Source: Microvirga sp. BSC39 (lineage in GTDB: Bacteria; Pseudomonadota; Alphaproteobacteria; Rhizobiales; Beijerinckiaceae). From it: a stretch of 60,661 nucleotides of DNA. The position numbers and the translations under genes are program-made. The notes below the pieces were generated by a model. It saw only the letters and a program-made list of their open reading frames with translations, was not told the DNA's origin and ran no database searches. Shown in pieces: positions 1 through 8,316 of the stretch. Position 1 is the stretch's first letter; each line of letters begins with the position of its first letter. The stretch lies in contig NZ_JPUG01000037.1 of assembly GCF_000739015.1 (NCBI RefSeq), positions 1 through 60,661 on the forward strand, written 5' to 3'.

Positions 1-115
1 AATCCACGTGAACCGGCTCGATTCCATGGTCCTTCAGGCGCTCGACGGCCATGTCACGCTGGGCGGCACCGCTGCGGCTCTTGGCATTGACGATCAGAAG
101 GGCACGGCGGGGCAT
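1..115 (-). CDS. Diacylglycerol kinase family lipid kinase, N-terminal fragment
   Basis: The first 38 residues are visible and the rest runs off the left edge. The protein begins MPRRALLIVNAKSRSG, which matches the first beta strand and the N-x-K/R-S/A-x-x-G loop that opens the DAGK catalytic (YegS/LCB5-like) domain. The family phosphorylates lipids such as diacylglycerol at the membrane. An ATG at 115 is the only reasonable start, because a stop codon lies in frame just upstream. Substrate and full domain content cannot be seen. Confidence 0.6.
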   Translation of the reverse strand, partial: MPRRALLIVNAKSRSGAAQRDMAVERLKDHGIEPVHVD

Positions 116-277
116 GGACTCTCACATGGAAAAGCTTGAGGAGATCTGCAAGGGGCACTCGTCAAGCGGGGCCGTTGGATAACCCGCCTTCCCTGTTTTC
201 GTTCACGATAGCCGCCATGAAGAGTTGCCATCCCGCATTTTAGCGCCAATAACCCTGCTTCCCAGGAGGCCCGACTC

Positions 278-1222
278 ATGACCCTCACCGTCGCGTTCCA
301 GATGGATCACATCCGCAGCCTCAAGATTGCGGGCGATACCGGCTTCGCGCTGCTGCTCGAGGCCCAGCGACGGGGTCACCGGGTCCTGCATTACACCCCC
401 GACCGCCTGTCGCTGCGCGACGGCGCCGTGATCGCCATGGCGGAACCCGTCGAGGTGCGCGACCAGGAGGGCGACCACTTTACGCTCGGAACGCCGGAGC
501 GGGTCGATCTCTCAGGCGTCGATGCGGTGCTCATGCGCCAGGACCCGCCCTTCGATCTGGCCTACATCACCGCCACCCATTTCCTGGAGCGCATCCACCC
601 CAAGACCCTTGTGGTGAACGATCCGACCCATGTGCGCAACGCGCCGGAAAAGATCTTCGTCACCCATTTCCCGCACCTGATGCCCCCGACCCTGATCTCC
701 CGCGATAGGCAGGAGATCGAGGAGTTCCGGCGAGAGCACGGCGACGTGGTGATGAAGCCGCTCTACGGCCATGGCGGCGCGAGCGTGTTCAAGGTCGGGC
801 GGGAAGATCCCAATTTCGGCTCGCTCTACGACCTGTTCGCGAACCTGTTCCGCGAGCCCTGGGTGATCCAGCGCTTCCTGCCAAAGATCACGGAAGGCGA
901 CAAGCGCATCATCCTCATCGACGGCGAGGCGGCGGGCGCCATCAACCGGGTGCCGGCGGCCAACGACATCCGCTCCAACATGGTGCGCGGCGGCGCGGCG
1001 AAGCCCACGGACCTGACGCCCCGCGAGCGCGAGATCTGCGAGACCATCGGCCCGGACCTCAAGCGCATGGGCCTGATCCTCGTGGGCATCGACGTGATCG
1101 ACGGCAACCTCACCGAGATCAACGTGACGGCCCCCACCGGCATCCGCGCCATCAGGCGGCTGGGCGGCCCGGATCTCGCAGTGACGGTGTGGGATGTGAT
1201 TGAAAGCAAGGTGCGGCGGTAA
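278..1222 (+). CDS. gshB: Glutathione synthase
   Basis: The 314-residue protein matches the usual length of bacterial glutathione synthetase, which joins gamma-glutamylcysteine and glycine with ATP in the cytoplasm. The N-terminal part contains the family-typical M-D-x-x-x-x-L-K-I-A-x-D-T-G stretch (about residues 9-22). The ATP-grasp part shows the [13 protein letters not shown] glycine loop (about 151-163) and ends with the family's E-I-N-V-T-x-P-T-G-I-R motif (about 285-295). An AGGAGG-like ribosome site sits just before the ATG. It converges with hemW across a palindromic repeat. Confidence 0.95.
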   Translation: MTLTVAFQMDHIRSLKIAGDTGFALLLEAQRRGHRVLHYTPDRLSLRDGAVIAMAEPVEVRDQEGDHFTLGTPERVDLSGVDAVLMRQDPPFDLAYITATHFLERIHPKTLVVNDPTHVRNAPEKIFVTHFPHLMPPTLISRDRQEIEEFRREHGDVVMKPLYGHGGASVFKVGREDPNFGSLYDLFANLFREPWVIQRFLPKITEGDKRIILIDGEAAGAINRVPAANDIRSNMVRGGAAKPTDLTPREREICETIGPDLKRMGLILVGIDVIDGNLTEINVTAPTGIRAIRRLGGPDLAVTVWDVIESKVRR

Positions 1223-1232
1223 TCGAGACGTC

Positions 1233-1322
1233 ATCCCGGGCACCGCAGGCGATCCGGGATCGCGTGCAGGATAGAACACCCGAACCTCAGCACTGTCATC
1301 CCCGCGAAGGCGGGGATGACAG
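1233..1322. repeat. REP-like palindromic intergenic repeat
   Basis: Two palindromes lie back to back in the gap between convergent gshB and hemW. ATCCCGG (1233-1239) pairs with CCGGGAT (1254-1260). CTGTCATCCCCGC (1293-1305) pairs with GCGGGGATGACAG (1310-1322) around a 4-nt loop. The TCATCCC/GGGATGA ends resemble the repeats at 2559-2657 and 4067-4203. The second hairpin could also end transcription from both sides, although it has no T run. Confidence 0.7.
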
Positions 1323-1329
1323 TAGGTTC

Positions 1330-2490
1330 TCATGCCGCCAGTTCCGCAATCACTGCGTTGAGCACCGGGAAACCCTTCGGCGTGACCGCAAGGCGCGAGC
1401 CGTCATGGCGGATCAGGCCTTCCTCCTTGAGGATTCTTAAGCCGCGCTGATTGAGCGTCTTGCCCGTGAACGCCTCGAAGCGGCGCGGGTCGACGCCTTC
1501 CTTGAGACGAAGACCCATGAGCAGGAACTCGTCGCCCTCGGCTTCGGAGGTCAGGACTTCTTCGTCGATGACGCCATGGCCTTCCCGCTCCACCCGTTCG
1601 AGCCAGGTCTCGGGATGCTTCTCCGTCGCGGTGGCGAGGCGCGCATTGCCTGTCACCAACCGCCCATGTGCGCCGGGGCCGATGCCGGCATATTCGCCAT
1701 AGCGCCAGTAGAGCAGGTTGTGCTGCGATTCCGCGCCGGGCCTCGCATGGTTCGAGATCTCGTAGGCCGGCAGCCCGTGCTTCTCGCAGGTTTCCTGCGT
1801 GATGTCGTAGAGCGCGCGGCCGGTCTCCTCGTCCGGCACCGTGATCTTTCCCGCCTCAAAGAGACGCTGGAACCAGGTGCCGGGCTCGATGGTGAGCTGG
1901 TAGAGCGACAGGTGCTCCACCGCGTGGGAGATCGCCTGCTCCAGCTCGGCGCCCCAGCTTTGCGGCGTCTGGCCGGGGCGGGCATAGATCAGGTCGAAGG
2001 AGTAGCGCTCGAAGATGGAGGCGGCGATCTTCACCGCGCCCAAGGCCTCGTCCACGGAATGCATGCGCCCGAGGCGCCTGAGATCGGGATCGTTGAGCGC
2101 CTGGACGCCGAGCGACACCCGGTTGATGCCGGCACCGCGATAGCCGCGAAACCGCTCCGCCTCGACGCTGGTGGGGTTGGCCTCCAGGGTCACTTCGGCC
2201 TTAGCATCGATGCCCCAGGCGCCGTCGATGGCGTCGAGTATGGCGCCCACAGTCTGCGGCTTCATGAGCGAGGGCGTGCCGCCGCCGAAGAACACGCTCG
2301 TGACCGTCCGGCCCGGAACGCGCGCCGCCGTATGGGCGATCTCGCGCTTGAACGCCGCGAGAAACCGCTCCTGATCCACCGGCTGGTGGCGGACATGGCT
2401 GTTGAAGTCGCAATAGGGGCATTTGGAGGCGCAGAAGGGCCAATGGACATAAACGCCAAAGCCCACATCGCGCGTCGGGTGATCGATCAT
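1330..2490 (-). CDS. hemW: Radical SAM heme chaperone HemW
   Basis: The 386-residue protein carries the radical-SAM cysteine motif C-x3-C-x2-C at residues 20-27 (CASKCPYC), preceded by the typical YVHWPFC strand. A GGGTPS motif follows at about 70. The C-terminal HemN_C-like region includes LGMRLKEG-type residues. The family is related to HemN but lacks its N-terminal extension. HemW binds heme and delivers it to membrane enzymes rather than oxidising coproporphyrinogen. In many Rhizobiales it lies next to rdgB and rph; here TetR and DUF2852 genes intervene. Confidence 0.92.
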   Translation of the reverse strand: MIDHPTRDVGFGVYVHWPFCASKCPYCDFNSHVRHQPVDQERFLAAFKREIAHTAARVPGRTVTSVFFGGGTPSLMKPQTVGAILDAIDGAWGIDAKAEVTLEANPTSVEAERFRGYRGAGINRVSLGVQALNDPDLRRLGRMHSVDEALGAVKIAASIFERYSFDLIYARPGQTPQSWGAELEQAISHAVEHLSLYQLTIEPGTWFQRLFEAGKITVPDEETGRALYDITQETCEKHGLPAYEISNHARPGAESQHNLLYWRYGEYAGIGPGAHGRLVTGNARLATATEKHPETWLERVEREGHGVIDEEVLTSEAEGDEFLLMGLRLKEGVDPRRFEAFTGKTLNQRGLRILKEEGLIRHDGSRLAVTPKGFPVLNAVIAELAA

Positions 2491-2558
2491 CGGGCGTATA
2501 TGGCAGGTCGGAGGCCGAACGTCACGGGTGCTGGTGTCGCGTATGTCCTACGCTCTGG

Positions 2559-2657
2559 TGTCATTCCCGGCCGGAGCGCAGCGGAGGGGAAGGGAATCCA
2601 TAGCACTGAGCGTGCGAGTGTATCCCCTTCCCGGCCTCACGGCCGCCGGGTATGACA
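2559..2657. repeat. REP-like palindromic intergenic repeat
   Basis: The gap upstream of hemW holds a long imperfect palindrome. It begins TGTCATTCCCGGCCGG and ends CCGGGTATGACA, with an inner GGGAAGGGAAT/ATCCCCTTCCC pair. It belongs to the same type as the elements at 1233-1322 and 4067-4203. No open reading frame of note overlaps it on the minus strand. Confidence 0.65.
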
Positions 2658-2783
2658 CGTGGCGGGAATGGAAACTTTTCTGAACCTCTTCACCCACAAT
2701 GATGTTCACTCCATGAGCCGTTCCATCCTGGCTTCCGCACCACCGGAAGCCTATGATGGCCGGCAGAGAGTTAGGAACCCATC

Positions 2784-3437
2784 ATGCGGCATTGGCGCGG
2801 TCCGTTCGACCGGCAGGGCTATCACCACGGCAACCTGAAGGAGGCGCTGATTGAGGCGGCGCAGCGCTTCATCGCCGAGCGGGGAATCGGCGGGTTCACC
2901 CTCGCCGATGCGGCCAAGCTCGTGGGCGTCACCCCGGCGGCGCTGTACCGGCATTTCCGGGGTCGGGATGCCCTGGTGGCCGAGGTGGCCTTCCGCGGCT
3001 ACGACGAGCTCGCGAAGCGGCTCGGCCGGGCCCTTCAGAGCGACGGCACGGCGCTCGAACGGTTCACCCGCATGGGCGAGGCCTATCTGGCCTTCGCCGA
3101 GCAGGAGCCCGGCTTCTACACCGCCATGTTCTCGGCCAAGCCTGCCGAGGGCGAGGCCTGTGCGCCCTTCTGGGCCAAGGCCGTGGAAAGCGGCGGCAAA
3201 CCCTCCGGCAATGCGTTCGACTTCCTGGTCAAAGCCCTGGCGGACACCTTCCCGGAAGGGTTTCAGACGGTCGATGCCCGGTTCATCGCCATCGAGGTCT
3301 GGGCGCTGTCCCACGGTATCGCCACCCTCGACGCCGCAGGACAGCTGCCGAGGGGTCCCGGCCTGGCGGACAAGTACGAACTCCTGCGGGCCGGCGTCCT
3401 CGCCCTCGTCCACGGCGCCCTGAAAGGCAAAGCCTAA
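2784..3437 (+). CDS. TetR/AcrR family transcriptional regulator
   Basis: The 217-residue protein has an N-terminal TetR helix-turn-helix: YHHGNLKEALIEAA, then F-T-L-A-D-A-A-K-L-V-G-V-T-P-A-A-L-Y-R-H-F at about residues 36-56. The C-terminal ligand-binding region contains A-Y-x-x-F-A and a W-x-x-x-H-G-like WALSHGIATL segment (about 172-181), as in the WHG-type TetR C-terminal domain. The ligand is unknown. A perfect dyad lies 55 bp downstream, before the next gene, and is a candidate operator for this protein. The next gene is co-directional and 91 bp away. Confidence 0.85.
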   Translation: MRHWRGPFDRQGYHHGNLKEALIEAAQRFIAERGIGGFTLADAAKLVGVTPAALYRHFRGRDALVAEVAFRGYDELAKRLGRALQSDGTALERFTRMGEAYLAFAEQEPGFYTAMFSAKPAEGEACAPFWAKAVESGGKPSGNAFDFLVKALADTFPEGFQTVDARFIAIEVWALSHGIATLDAAGQLPRGPGLADKYELLRAGVLALVHGALKGKA

Positions 3438-3491
3438 GCTCCCTGTCGATTTTTCCAGATCAATCCCTTGAAAGCGCCCAGATCGATCCGC

Positions 3492-3516
3492 ATGTTAATG
3501 TTGTTAGCATTAACAT
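3492..3516. promoter_or_regulatory. Perfect dyad upstream of the DUF2852 gene, possible operator
   Basis: ATGTTAATG (3492-3500) is repeated inverted as CATTAACAT (3508-3516) with a 7-nt spacer. The dyad is AT-rich in otherwise GC-rich DNA and ends 12 bp before the ATG of the DUF2852 gene. It therefore overlaps the promoter/ribosome-site region. Operator use by the TetR protein just upstream is an inference from position and symmetry. Confidence 0.5.
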
Positions 3517-3528
3517 AGGACCCTTTCG

Positions 3529-3999
3529 ATGTCAGATTCTGCCTCCGCCGCCTGGAATGCGGGCCCGCACGCGGGGCCGTGGGAAAACCGGACCAACCGC
3601 CGCTGCGGGCGCAAGCCCGGCCGCGGTCTGGAGATCGCCGGCATCATTCTGGGCTTCATCTTCGTCTGGCCGCTCGCGCTGGCCTATCTGGTGTGGAAAA
3701 TGATGGGATATCCGAAATACGACCAAGCCAAGGCCTTCCTGAACGATACGTTCGGCCGCGCCAAGGATGACCTCTTCCGAGGCCCAACCGGCTTCGGCGG
3801 CTTTGCCAGCACCGGCAACGCGGCCTTCGACGACTACCGCCGCAGCGAGCTGGAGCGCCTTGAGGAAGAGCGCCGCAAGCTCGACGAGGAAGCCCGCGAC
3901 TTCCGCAACTTCGTCGAGGAGCTGAAGCGGGCCAAGGACCGCGAGGAGTTCGACGCCTACATGGCCAAGCGCCGCGGCAACGGCCCAACCAACGTCTAA
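3529..3999 (+). CDS. DUF2852 domain-containing protein
   Basis: The protein has 156 residues. One hydrophobic segment (about 35-55, IAGIILGFIFVWPLALAYLVW) suggests a membrane anchor. It is followed by a charged C-terminal coiled-coil-like stretch rich in Glu, Arg and Asp (about 100-150). This layout is that of the DUF2852 family of alphaproteobacteria, whose function is unknown. TAGGA at 3516-3520 serves the ATG at 3529. A strong terminator follows. Confidence 0.8.
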   Translation: MSDSASAAWNAGPHAGPWENRTNRRCGRKPGRGLEIAGIILGFIFVWPLALAYLVWKMMGYPKYDQAKAFLNDTFGRAKDDLFRGPTGFGGFASTGNAAFDDYRRSELERLEEERRKLDEEARDFRNFVEELKRAKDREEFDAYMAKRRGNGPTNV

Positions 4000-4016
4000 A
4001 CCGGCCTATAAGCAGC

Positions 4017-4045
4017 AAGAGCGCCCTTCAGGGCGCTCTTTTCTT
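4017..4045 (+). terminator. Rho-independent terminator after the DUF2852 gene
   Basis: AAGAGCGCCC (4017-4026) pairs with GGGCGCTCTT (4031-4040) across a TTCA loop and is followed by TTCTT. The hairpin lies 18 bp after the stop codon. Confidence 0.85.
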
Positions 4046-4066
4046 GTGAGGACCACGCCCTTCATC

Positions 4067-4203
4067 GTCATTCCGGGGCGCCGCAGGCGAGCCCGGAATC
4101 CATAAACACGACGGCTCAGAAAAGAGCGAGGAGCGTCGCGTCTCCTTCTGCACTGTTAGCGGTTGTGGATTCCGGGCTCCGCTACGCGGCCCCGGAATGA
4201 CAG
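4067..4203. repeat. Long palindromic intergenic repeat, REP-like
   Basis: The left end reads GTCATTCCGGGGCG...CCCGGAATCCA and the right end reads its inverse, TGGATTCCGGGCTCCG...CCCCGGAATGACAG. The element forms a long imperfect inverted repeat of about 137 bp between the DUF2852 terminator and rdgB. The GTCATTCCGGG/CCCGGAATGAC ends define the same family as the repeats at 1233 and 2559. Confidence 0.75.
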
Positions 4204-4212
4204 TGGGTTATT

Positions 4213-4854
4213 TCAATCCCTGTCCAAGCACCCGGCGGCCAGCTTCACGAAAGCCCGCGCGCGGTGAGAGAGGCCCGAGGGCTGCGGCTTCGACCAGTCG
4301 ATGCCGTGCTTCTCCTCCGAAGAGATTTCGCCGAAGGTCTCCGTGTAGCCGTCCGGCTGGAACATGGGGTCGTAGCCAAACCCCTTGTCGCCGCGCGGCG
4401 GCCAGACCACCTGGCCGAAGATGCGACCCTCGAACAGCTCCTCGTGCCCGTCGGGCCAGGCGATGACCAGGGCGGAGACGAAATGGGCCCGCCTGTCTGT
4501 CGCGTCGCGCTTCTCCAGCTCGCGCATGACCCGCTCCATGGCGGCGGAGAAGTCCCTGTTCGGGCCGGCCCAGTCGGCGGTGAACAGGCCCGGCGCGCCG
4601 TCGAGCGCATCCACGCACAATCCGGAATCGTCTGAGAGCGCCGGCAGGCCCGTGGCCTTGGCGGCGGCATGAGCCTTGATGGCGGCGTTCTCGGCGAACA
4701 TGTGGCCGGTCTCATCGGGGACAGGCAGGCCGAGTTCGCCCGCCGACACGGCCTCGATCCCGAAAGGTGCGAGCAGCTCCTGCATCTCGCGCAGCTTGCC
4801 CGCATTGTGGGTGGCAATGACGACCTTGCCGGTGAGGGCGCGATGCAGGCTCAT
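4213..4854 (-). CDS. rdgB: XTP/dITP pyrophosphatase (RdgB/HAM1)
   Basis: The 213-residue cytoplasmic enzyme hydrolyses non-canonical purine triphosphates (ITP, XTP) to monophosphates. Visible family motifs are T-H-N-A-G-K at 15-20, F-x-E-N-A near 54-58, L-S-D-D-S-G-L near 73-79, and GFGYDPMF near 159-166. The ATG at 4854 overlaps the TGA of rph by 4 bp (ATGA), so the two genes are translationally coupled. A much longer open frame extends upstream antisense-free, but only this part is family-like. Confidence 0.93.
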   Translation of the reverse strand: MSLHRALTGKVVIATHNAGKLREMQELLAPFGIEAVSAGELGLPVPDETGHMFAENAAIKAHAAAKATGLPALSDDSGLCVDALDGAPGLFTADWAGPNRDFSAAMERVMRELEKRDATDRRAHFVSALVIAWPDGHEELFEGRIFGQVVWPPRGDKGFGYDPMFQPDGYTETFGEISSEEKHGIDWSKPQPSGLSHRARAFVKLAAGCLDRD

Positions 4855-5564
4855 GCCACGGCCTTCTTCTGCAGGTCCACGAGCTGCGCCACGCCGGCCT
4901 TGGCGAGGCGGAGCAGGTGCAGGAACTCCTCCTCCGAGAAAGGCTTGCCCTCGGCCGTGCCCTGGACCTCGACGATGCCGCCGGAGCCCGTGATCACGAA
5001 ATTGGAATCCGTCTCGGCGGCCGAGTCCTCCGCATAGTCGAGATCGAGCACCGGGGTGCCCTTGTAGATACCGCAGGAAATGGCCGCGACGGGCTCGCGC
5101 AGGGGATTGATCGAGATGATCGAGCGGCTCTGCATCCAGGCGAAGCAATCGTGCAGGGCCACCCAGGCGCCGGTGATCGAGGCCGTGCGGGTGCCGCCGT
5201 CGGCCTGGATCACGTCGCAATCGACCACGATCTGCCGCTCGCCCATGGCCGGCAGGTTGACCACGGCGCGCAAGGAACGGCCGATGAGGCGCTGGATCTC
5301 CTGGGTGCGGCCCGACGGCTTGCCGGAATTCACCTCGCGCCGGGTGCGCTCGTGGGTGGCGCGGGGCAGCATGGAATATTCCGCCGTCACCCAGCCCTTG
5401 CCCGTGCCACGCAGCCACGGCGGGCCCTTCTCCTCCAGCGAGGCGGTGCAGATGACCTTCGTGTTGCCGAAGGAGACGAGGCAGGAGCCTTCCGCATAGC
5501 GCGCGACCCCGCGCTCCAGGGTGACGGGCCGCATTTCGTCGGGGGCACGGTTGGATGGGCGCAT
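4851..5564 (-). CDS. rph: Ribonuclease PH
   Basis: The 237-residue protein matches the family length. It starts [14 protein letters not shown], the conserved N-terminus of RNase PH, a phosphate-dependent 3' exonuclease that trims tRNA precursors. The [15 protein letters not shown] stretch at about 86-100 and [18 protein letters not shown] at about 116-133 are family signatures. The start at 5564 is set by AGGAG 8 bp upstream; the longer frame to 5639 has no such support. It forms an operon with rdgB. Confidence 0.95.
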   Translation of the reverse strand: MRPSNRAPDEMRPVTLERGVARYAEGSCLVSFGNTKVICTASLEEKGPPWLRGTGKGWVTAEYSMLPRATHERTRREVNSGKPSGRTQEIQRLIGRSLRAVVNLPAMGERQIVVDCDVIQADGGTRTASITGAWVALHDCFAWMQSRSIISINPLREPVAAISCGIYKGTPVLDLDYAEDSAAETDSNFVITGSGGIVEVQGTAEGKPFSEEEFLHLLRLAKAGVAQLVDLQKKAVA

Positions 5565-5678
5565 GTCTTTGTCTCCTAAGGTTTTCATGCTCATAGAGGC
5601 CCTGGACCGCAACGGCAAGGCGGGCCGGGCCCGAACCATCGCCCTCCCCGGGCATTAGCGACGCGGGAGGAAGCCGAC

Positions 5679-6263
5679 ATGTTCTTTCAGGGCTGGTTCG
5701 GATTGTGGCGCGTTCTCGTGGTCGGCACGCTGGCTTACGTCGCCCTCATCATCCTTCTGCGGATTTCGGGCAAGCGGACGCTCGCCAAGTTCAACGCCTT
5801 CGATTTCGTGGTCACGGTCGCAATCGGCTCGACCCTGGCAACCATCCTTCTCAGCGATTCCGTCGCCCTGGCCGAAGGGGTCCTGGCCCTCGCGCTGCTG
5901 ATCGGCCTGCAATATGCGATTTCCTGGCTGTCGGTTCGCTCCGAGCGGTTTCAGGAGCTCATCAAGTCGGAGCCCACCCTGCTCGTCCACCGCGGCCGGT
6001 TCCTGGAAAGCGCGCTCCAGGCGCAGCGCCTCTCCCGCGAGGAAGTTCTGGCGGCCGTGCGCGCCGACGGGCATGCGCGGCTCGAGGAAATCGGGGCGAT
6101 CGTGCTGGAGACCGACGGCACGATCAGCATCATCACGGGGAACGACCTGCAGCCCTCCGATCCGGCTCTCAGGATGGTGAATGGATTCGAGCGGGCTTGC
6201 CTTCACGCTCAAGCACCGTCACATAATGACGATGCCACTGGAAAGCCCCGCGACGCCTCATGA
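5679..6263 (+). CDS. DUF421 domain-containing membrane protein (YetF-like)
   Basis: The 194-residue protein has three hydrophobic segments in its first 90 residues. Between the first and second is the family signature [17 protein letters not shown]. The second contains [12 protein letters not shown], and a cytoplasmic alpha/beta C-terminal domain follows. This is the layout of YetF/DUF421 proteins, whose role is unknown. The gene diverges from rph and ends 6 bp before the 18-codon stretch leading into hrcA, so the two are probably co-transcribed. Confidence 0.85.
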   Translation: MFFQGWFGLWRVLVVGTLAYVALIILLRISGKRTLAKFNAFDFVVTVAIGSTLATILLSDSVALAEGVLALALLIGLQYAISWLSVRSERFQELIKSEPTLLVHRGRFLESALQAQRLSREEVLAAVRADGHARLEEIGAIVLETDGTISIITGNDLQPSDPALRMVNGFERACLHAQAPSHNDDATGKPRDAS

Positions 6264-6296
6264 CCTCCGATGCATGTGCCAGGTTGTTCTGCCCTC

Positions 6297-7361
6297 ATGA
6301 ATGATCCCCGCGCCATCGCGGAGCTGAACGACCGTTCCCGCGAGATCTTCCGCCAGATCGTCGAGAGCTACCTGATCACGGGCGAGCCCGTGGGCTCGCG
6401 CCACCTGTCGCGCATTCTGCCGATACCCCTCTCGCCGGCCTCGATCCGCAACGTGATGGCGGATCTGGAGATGGCGGGCCTGATCTTTGCCCCCCATACC
6501 AGCGCCGGGCGCCTGCCCACGGAGACGGGCCTGCGCTTCTTCGTCGACGCCATGATGGAGATCGGCGACGTCACCTCGGACGAGCGGGCGCGCATCGAGG
6601 CGCAGATGCGGGCGGCGGCAAGCGGCCACACCATGGAGACGGCGCTCGCCGAGGCTTCCGCCCTGCTGTCCGGCGTGTCGCGCGGCGCGGGCGTCGTCGT
6701 GACATCCAAGTCCAATGCGCGGCTCAAGCACATCGAATTCGTGCGCCTCGACCCGGCCCGTGCCCTGGTGGTGTTGGTCTCCGAGGACGGCTCCGTGGAA
6801 AACCGCCTCCTCGATCTGCCCGCGGGCCTTCCCGCCGGGGCCCTCGTGGAGGCCGGCAATTTCCTCAACGCCCGCATCCAGGGCAAGACCCTGGGCGACA
6901 TCAAGCAGGAGATCCAGGCCCGCCGTGGCGACATGGAGCGCGAGCTCGATGCGCTCACCGCCCGGCTGGTGGAAGCGGGACTCGCGACTACGGTGGGGCC
7001 GGTCGAATCCCGCCAGCTCATCGTGCGCGGCCAGGCCAATCTCCTCGACGACCTGAAGGCGGTGGAAGACCTGGAGCGCATCCGCCTGCTCTTCTCGGAT
7101 CTCGAAACGCAGACCGACGTGATCGATCTCCTGAGCCGCGCCGAAGGCGGTGAAGGGGTGCGCATCTTCATCGGCTCGGAGAACAAGCTGTTCTCGCTCT
7201 CCGGCTCCTCGATGATCGCAGCGCCCTTCCGGGACGGCAGTCAGAAGATCGTGGGCGTTCTCGGCGTCATCGGCCCGACACGGCTCAACTATGCCCGTAT
7301 CGTCCCGATGGTGGACTATACCGCCAAGGTGATCTCGCGCATTCTGGAGAAGGGGCGGTAG
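6297..7361 (+). CDS. hrcA: Heat-inducible transcriptional repressor HrcA
   Basis: The protein (354 residues from this ATG, 363 from an ATG at 6270) shows [17 protein letters not shown] near the N-terminus. A winged-helix region contains G-S-R-x-L-S-R and [21 protein letters not shown] and a long C-terminal ligand-type domain follow, including [10 protein letters not shown]. HrcA represses groESL and other chaperone genes by binding CIRCE operators. No CIRCE site is seen in this window. In many relatives grpE follows hrcA; here it does not. Confidence 0.93.
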   Translation: MNDPRAIAELNDRSREIFRQIVESYLITGEPVGSRHLSRILPIPLSPASIRNVMADLEMAGLIFAPHTSAGRLPTETGLRFFVDAMMEIGDVTSDERARIEAQMRAAASGHTMETALAEASALLSGVSRGAGVVVTSKSNARLKHIEFVRLDPARALVVLVSEDGSVENRLLDLPAGLPAGALVEAGNFLNARIQGKTLGDIKQEIQARRGDMERELDALTARLVEAGLATTVGPVESRQLIVRGQANLLDDLKAVEDLERIRLLFSDLETQTDVIDLLSRAEGGEGVRIFIGSENKLFSLSGSSMIAAPFRDGSQKIVGVLGVIGPTRLNYARIVPMVDYTAKVISRILEKGR

Positions 7362-7505
7362 GAGCCCCGCTGCCAGCTTCTCGGGGCTGACTATTTACCA
7401 CGCGATCTTCCCCATTACGGAAGCGTAATCCTCCTGCAATGCGGCAGGCATCCGGCAAAGCTTAAGGTGATTCCTGTTTCGCCAACGGTCCAGCGGAGAA
7501 CCAGC

Positions 7506-7721
7506 ATGACGTCAGACCGGCCGTTTCAAGAGCAGACGGGACCCATGCCATCGTCTTCCGATCTAAAGCAGATCAAGGAAGCCCTGCGGGAGTTGCGCAC
7601 CTCGAGCCCCAGAAGCGTTCTGGCCGATCTGGTCGACGAAAAGATCCGCGCGATCGAAAGCCCCCACCCTGTGCCGCATTTCCATTCACCGGCAACCCCG
7701 GCGCGATGGATCGGCCACTGA
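7506..7721 (+). CDS. Small hypothetical protein
   Basis: The frame gives 71 residues from the ATG at 7506 (GGAGA 8 bp upstream), or 84 from an earlier start at 7467. A charged helical middle (KQIKEALRELRT..VLADLVDEKIRAIE) is followed by a Pro/His-rich tail. No family is recognised. Helical composition and a plausible ribosome site support it; small size and lack of context limit confidence. Confidence 0.4.
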   Translation: MTSDRPFQEQTGPMPSSSDLKQIKEALRELRTSSPRSVLADLVDEKIRAIESPHPVPHFHSPATPARWIGH

Positions 7722-7767
7722 GCAGGGATCTCTGCGGCCGGCGCTCCGGCACGCAAGCTTCAGCCGA

Positions 7768-8316
7768 TCACTGCTTCGGCGGCAGCGGATCGGGCACCTT
7801 GTTCTTCACCGGAGGAACCTGGCGAAGATAGGCGAAGACCGCCTTCAGGTCGTCGTCGGTCATATTCGCATAGGCCGGCCATGGCATCGGCGGCAGGATT
7901 GGCCGGCCCTGGCCCTGGTGCCGGCCCGTGCGGATGGTCTGGATGAACTGCTGCTCGCTGAAATCCCGCAGCACGCCGGTTTCAGGATCCGACGTGAGAT
8001 TGGCGGAAAAACTGACGCCCCAGGGGCCGGACCAGGCTGTCGAGGTCGGGTTCATGGCACCACTCCAGGGCGGGGAGAGAGTGGCCGGTGCGGAGATCGT
8101 CAGATCCTGCGGGTGGCCCGACAGGGCCCGCTTCATGTCAGGCTCTGGACCGGCGGAGCCCGTGGTCCAGGGCGTATGACAATCGTGGCACCCTGCAATG
8201 GAGACCAGATATTCGCCGCGCTTCACCTGCGCGCCGGCACCATCCTGTGCAGGAACAGCGCTGGGCACCATAAAGGCGGTCACCACCATCAACGGTAAGG
8301 CGCGGTGCATGGTCAT
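7768..8316 (-). CDS. Class I-type c cytochrome, exported
   Basis: The 182-residue protein has an N-terminal signal peptide ending near AVPAQD (about 24). One heme-binding motif, CHDCH, lies at about 43-47 and PPMPWPAYANMTDDDLKAVFAYLR near the C-terminus supplies the axial Met. The mature domain is therefore a single-heme periplasmic electron carrier. Its ATG overlaps the stop of the upstream diheme cytochrome by 4 bp, so the two probably act together. The electron donor is not evident. Confidence 0.85.
   Translation of the reverse strand: MTMHRALPLMVVTAFMVPSAVPAQDGAGAQVKRGEYLVSIAGCHDCHTPWTTGSAGPEPDMKRALSGHPQDLTISAPATLSPPWSGAMNPTSTAWSGPWGVSFSANLTSDPETGVLRDFSEQQFIQTIRTGRHQGQGRPILPPMPWPAYANMTDDDLKAVFAYLRQVPPVKNKVPDPLPPKQ

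Noticed and set aside
6200..7505. CIRCE operator near hrcA
   Set aside because: No TTAGCACTC-N9-GAGTGCTAA match was found by eye on either strand.
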